The notes beneath the pieces are model-generated. The model worked only from the letters and a program-made list of their open reading frames with translations, searched no databases and was not told the origin of the DNA. This document shows, piece after piece, positions 61,503 to 64,000 of a DNA stretch of 64,000 nt (positions within the stretch are counted from its first letter, which is position 1; each line of letters starts with the position of its first letter). Position numbers and translations under genes: made by a program. The DNA comes from Mesobacillus campisalis (GTDB lineage: Bacteria; Bacillota; Bacilli; Bacillales; Cytobacillaceae): positions 1-64,000 of the forward strand of contig NZ_LAYY01000014.1 in the NCBI RefSeq assembly GCF_000986785.1, written 5' to 3'.

Positions 61503-61703
61503 TTGAAAAATAAACGGAGAGATTCCGCCTATATTGGGAAATACACACATTTCCCGCAATATAAGGGGAGCTTTTCCGCTTATCTTCATCTAATCCTTAG
61601 ATTTAGGTCTAAAATACAGTAGTTAAGCGGAATATATCCGCTTATTTATACTTCATAATCCCCTTCTATATACATTAAGGGGAATTTCTCCACCTATGAA
61701 TTC
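61503..61703. repeat. degenerate repeats, family E (GGGGARNTTTTCCGCTTAT)
   Basis: At least four units of palindromic character, for example GGAGAGATTCCGCCTATAT, GGGGAGCTTTTCCGCTTAT, GCGGAATATATCCGCTTAT and GGGGAATTTCTCCACCTAT, spaced roughly 55-60 nt. They fill the gap between the convergent ykoC and C39 peptidase genes. Confidence 0.65.
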
Positions 61704-61765
61704 CTACCTGATGGAAAATAAGCATTCACAGATTTTATTCTCGAAACAAATTAGGTGCGTTTTAT

Positions 61766-62434
61766 TTATTCCTCCTCATAGGTAATTGCCTGATTGCCGA
61801 ATTGCTCCCATCCGGCAATGAACGCATCTTTTGGATGCTGCACATTCTTCTCATCCAGCGGGTCGTTCACATAAACATGCTCCTCGTCGTATCCTGTCAC
61901 CAGGACAGAGTGCCAGTTATAGGTGATGTCGATTTCTCCTTGCTGTGTTTCCCATGTTTCCCACTCTTCCTCTGGAACCACGTCAAAAGTGCTTGTCACC
62001 AAAACCCAGACAGGACGGCCATCAGCCACATAGTTCAATACATCCTCAAAACTCTCTCCCGTCAGGTCGATCACTCGCCCAGGCAAGTAATTCTCTGCCA
62101 AATCTGCTATCGGACCATGGTAGACTCCAAGTCCAGGCTTGTCCATTGTTTCCATATTGCCGACAAACCCTTCCGCCGGGTGGCCTCTTTTTCCATCTTG
62201 TTCAAAAGGAACCTTCTTGATTTCCTCCGCCAGCGTCATTTTATCCACTTCCTCGCCAGCATGCTGCAGCAGCATCGCAAGCGTTGTCACTTCACAGCCC
62301 CGTTCAAGCTCGGGCAGCTGCGAGATGTGCGGGGCATCAACCTTCGCTTCCTTTTGTTCCGCGTCAGGAGGCGGGCTTTCATTCCCCGAGCATCCTGCCA
62401 AAACCAATCCCAATGCAAGAAAAACTTTTTTCAT
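61766..62434 (-). CDS. C39 family peptidase, lipoprotein
   Basis: A 222-residue lipoprotein (KKVFLALGLVLAGCSGN) with a C39-like papain-fold domain: active Cys in ERGCEVTTLAMLLQHAG near residue 47, His in TYNWHSVLVTGYDEEHVYV and Asp in VNDPLDEK. It would be an exported, membrane-tethered cysteine peptidase. Unlike bacteriocin exporters there is no ABC transporter domain. AGGAGAG lies before the ATG. Substrate unknown. Confidence 0.88.
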   Translation of the reverse strand: MKKVFLALGLVLAGCSGNESPPPDAEQKEAKVDAPHISQLPELERGCEVTTLAMLLQHAGEEVDKMTLAEEIKKVPFEQDGKRGHPAEGFVGNMETMDKPGLGVYHGPIADLAENYLPGRVIDLTGESFEDVLNYVADGRPVWVLVTSTFDVVPEEEWETWETQQGEIDITYNWHSVLVTGYDEEHVYVNDPLDEKNVQHPKDAFIAGWEQFGNQAITYEEE

Positions 62435-62581
62435 TGCGGGCTCTCTCCTATTTTCGTTCTATATCTGTTCTCTTCCCTTACAGACTGTTCCTAATCGCTG
62501 GATAGGTGAAATTTGTACCGATTCGAAAAACCTGTTTTAACCCGCCTTGAAATCAGGTAATACTATAATGAGGTGATAATG

Positions 62582-62902
62582 ATGATTAAAGCAGATTCAC
62601 TTGAAGAATTGAGCCGCTTGGCGAAACAGGCAGGAGAAAATTCATGGCTCCTTGTAAGTCAGAATGAGAGCTATCCTGCCGGTTTCACGTTGGGAGATGA
62701 AGATAGTGCGGCAGGAACCACGCTTAAAATGGAAATGCAGCTTCTGCTCGAGACACCCGAACAGAATTATTATTTTGCCAATCAATATCAAGATGAAGAG
62801 TTATATAAAGAAGCAATTAGCCAATTGGAGGAACTGATGGAGGAAATCCGGTCCGAAACAGTGGAGCCTTCTGTTATGGAGGCGAGATTGCATCAGAATT
62901 AG
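62582..62902 (+). CDS. hypothetical protein, 106 residues
   Basis: ATG 62582 is spaced six bases from GAGGTG; ATG one codon earlier and GTG 62573 are alternatives. The acidic protein begins MIKADSLEELSRLAKQAGEN and ends in a helix (DEELYKEAISQLEELMEEI). No signal peptide, membrane helix or known motif. The short spacing to a perfect terminator suggests a single-gene transcript. I do not recognise a family. Confidence 0.65.
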   Translation: MIKADSLEELSRLAKQAGENSWLLVSQNESYPAGFTLGDEDSAAGTTLKMEMQLLLETPEQNYYFANQYQDEELYKEAISQLEELMEEIRSETVEPSVMEARLHQN

Positions 62903-62908
62903 GAAAAA

Positions 62909-62943
62909 AAATCAACAGGCCAATGTAGCCTGTTGATTTTTTT
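62909..62943. terminator. bidirectional terminator
   Basis: AAAATCAACAGGC-loop-GCCTGTTGATTTTTTT between convergent genes. Confidence 0.9.
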
Positions 62944-62948
62944 GTTTG

Positions 62949-63770
62949 TTACGGAACCGCAATCAGATGAGGATCAGCAATGGAATAGCCTTTGGACTGC
63001 AGCCCTTTTACGATATCCTCCAGTGCATCCTTCGTCCACTCGCGGTCATGCATCAAAAGGTTTGCCCCATTGGTGAGGTACGGGCTTGTGACCATGATTT
63101 CAGCCAAAGAATCCGGGTTCTGGTATTGCTTCTCCCAGTCATAGCCATACGTCCAGTTCATCAGCAGCATGCCTTCCTCTGCGGCAATTTCTTTGGAATA
63201 GTCCGTATTCATGCCGAATGGCGCCCTGAAAAAGGCAGGAGAAACACCGATGATTTCTTTTACCCTATCATTCAGGCTGACGATTTCCTGCTTCTGCTCC
63301 TCTTCCGGAATTTGCGTCAAGGTTGGATGCGAATAGGTATGGTTGCCAATCGCAAAGCCCATTTCATGGATCTTTTTTAATCTCTCTTCCTCTTCGGGAG
63401 TGTCAAGAAAATGCCCATTCACGAAGAAAATCGCCTTTACACCAAGCCTGTTGAGAGTCTCGGCCATTTCAAGCGAATGCTTGTCTGGTGCATCATCGAT
63501 GGTGATCAGAACATTTTTTTCCTCTGATCCATCCAGCCGCTCAATGACCCAGTTAGCTTCATTTAGCTTATAGACCGGCTTGGCTTCTTCAGCAGCTTCC
63601 TCCGTGTTTTCTTCAGGCTCTTCTGTTTCCTGCGGTTTTTCTGCATTTTCCGTTTTTGGCGCTTCTTCTGTGGGTATAGGTTCTGTGACCTTGGGTTCAT
63701 TGCTTTGCTTGGCTCCGCTGCATGCGGCAAGCACAGCAGCAGCAAACAAAATGAGTATAAATGATTTCAT
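62949..63770 (-). CDS. polysaccharide deacetylase family lipoprotein
   Basis: A 273-residue lipoprotein (LILFAAAVLAACSGAK) with a Glu/Pro-rich linker (about 22-70) and a NodB-type carbohydrate esterase 4 domain. Motif 1 is VLITIDDAPDK, where DD fits the catalytic base and metal Asp although the last Gly of TFDDG is Ala; motif 2 is GNHTYSHPTL with the two metal His; motif 3 is FFRAPFG. It would deacetylate peptidoglycan or another N-acetylated glycan outside the membrane. Confidence 0.9.
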   Translation of the reverse strand: MKSFILILFAAAVLAACSGAKQSNEPKVTEPIPTEEAPKTENAEKPQETEEPEENTEEAAEEAKPVYKLNEANWVIERLDGSEEKNVLITIDDAPDKHSLEMAETLNRLGVKAIFFVNGHFLDTPEEEERLKKIHEMGFAIGNHTYSHPTLTQIPEEEQKQEIVSLNDRVKEIIGVSPAFFRAPFGMNTDYSKEIAAEEGMLLMNWTYGYDWEKQYQNPDSLAEIMVTSPYLTNGANLLMHDREWTKDALEDIVKGLQSKGYSIADPHLIAVP

Positions 63771-63920
63771 GCTGATTCCTCCATTATGCTTATTCTAATT
63801 TCTTCATACCCACAAGAAAAGGGGGAAATCCAAACTTCTGCAGGTTTTCGACGAAATTCGAACAAATCTTCGAGATTCGTCTTTATAATAGAATAAAAGA
63901 CTTACAGAGGAGAAATTCAA

Positions 63921-64000
63921 ATGAACTACAAAACTCTTATCATCCTATTGGTTTCTTTCCTGCTGATAGGATGCAGCAATCAACAGCAGACGGCAAGCGA
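63921..64000 (+). CDS. lipoprotein, cut by window end
   Basis: AGAGGAG precedes ATG 63921. The visible 26 codons encode MNYKTLIILLVSFLLIGCSN then QQQTAS, a clear type II signal peptide with lipobox LIGC. Divergent from the deacetylase gene. The rest lies outside the window. Confidence 0.8.
   Translation, partial: MNYKTLIILLVSFLLIGCSNQQQTAS

Noticed and set aside
61802-62494. A 230-codon rightward ORF opposite the C39 peptidase gene
   Set aside because: Antisense shadow; the C39 gene has a lipobox and catalytic residues on the other strand.

Overview
The window looks like chromosomal DNA of a Gram-positive, spore-forming member of the Bacillaceae. The grounds are strong AGGAGG-type ribosome binding sites, Spo0E, Spo0M and FbpB family proteins, a Bacillus-type 16S rRNA end, Fur boxes, S-box, TPP and yybP-ykoY riboswitches, and many Bacillus-type transporters. 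It opens inside a 16S rRNA gene that reads leftwards from two good tandem promoters. No prophage, transposase or CRISPR array is visible. Species cannot be assigned from the sequence alone.

Layout. 1-12.6 kb: rRNA end, DinB protein, hydrolase, acetyltransferase, a thioredoxin/TPR protein with an in-frame TGA (candidate selenoprotein), a phosphodiesterase-like lipoprotein or membrane protein, an M14 peptidase, and a Fur-box-flanked siderophore uptake locus (two permeases divergent from a binding protein and an ATPase). 12.6-24.8 kb: a small phospholipase A2-like protein, a TctCAB transporter, a WrbA-type flavoprotein, an RsbR-like STAS protein, and a set corresponding to B. subtilis ywrABCD (split chromate transporter, gamma-glutamyltransferase, Lrp regulator). 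24.8-35.4 kb: small sporulation-type genes, then an S-box-controlled nucleoside-type ABC importer operon ending in a sulfite-oxidase-like protein and a nucleoside phosphorylase, then an ABC exporter.

35.4-50 kb: cold-shock protein, Imm22-type protein, sucrose hydrolase and fructokinase, SMP-30 protein, MFS pump, vWA and HTH proteins in divergent orientation, endonuclease I, a sialidase-fold lipoprotein, a YdhK-type lipoprotein and a CNNM/CorC transporter. 50-57.2 kb: a yybP-ykoY (manganese) riboswitch followed by FbpB-like, Spo0M-like, TerC and kinase-like genes; ferritin; stand-alone GTP cyclohydrolase II; DoxX and an extradiol dioxygenase divergent from an XRE-cupin regulator; cysteine desulfurase. 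57.2-64 kb: a TPP riboswitch in front of tenA-ykoE-ykoD-ykoC, then a C39 peptidase, a deacetylase and a truncated lipoprotein.

The most notable observations are: (1) the candidate Sec-containing TlpA/TPR protein, with a hairpin matching the bacterial SECIS pattern 20 nt after the TGA; (2) S-box control of a BMP-type nucleoside ABC operon, which suggests uptake of a SAM-derived nucleoside; (3) several unrelated families of degenerate tandem repeats, three of them with a period near 21 nt, that fill intergenic gaps; (4) a dispersed GGGACGGTTCT element at the 3' ends of leftward genes, one copy of which forms the last codons of a peptidase.
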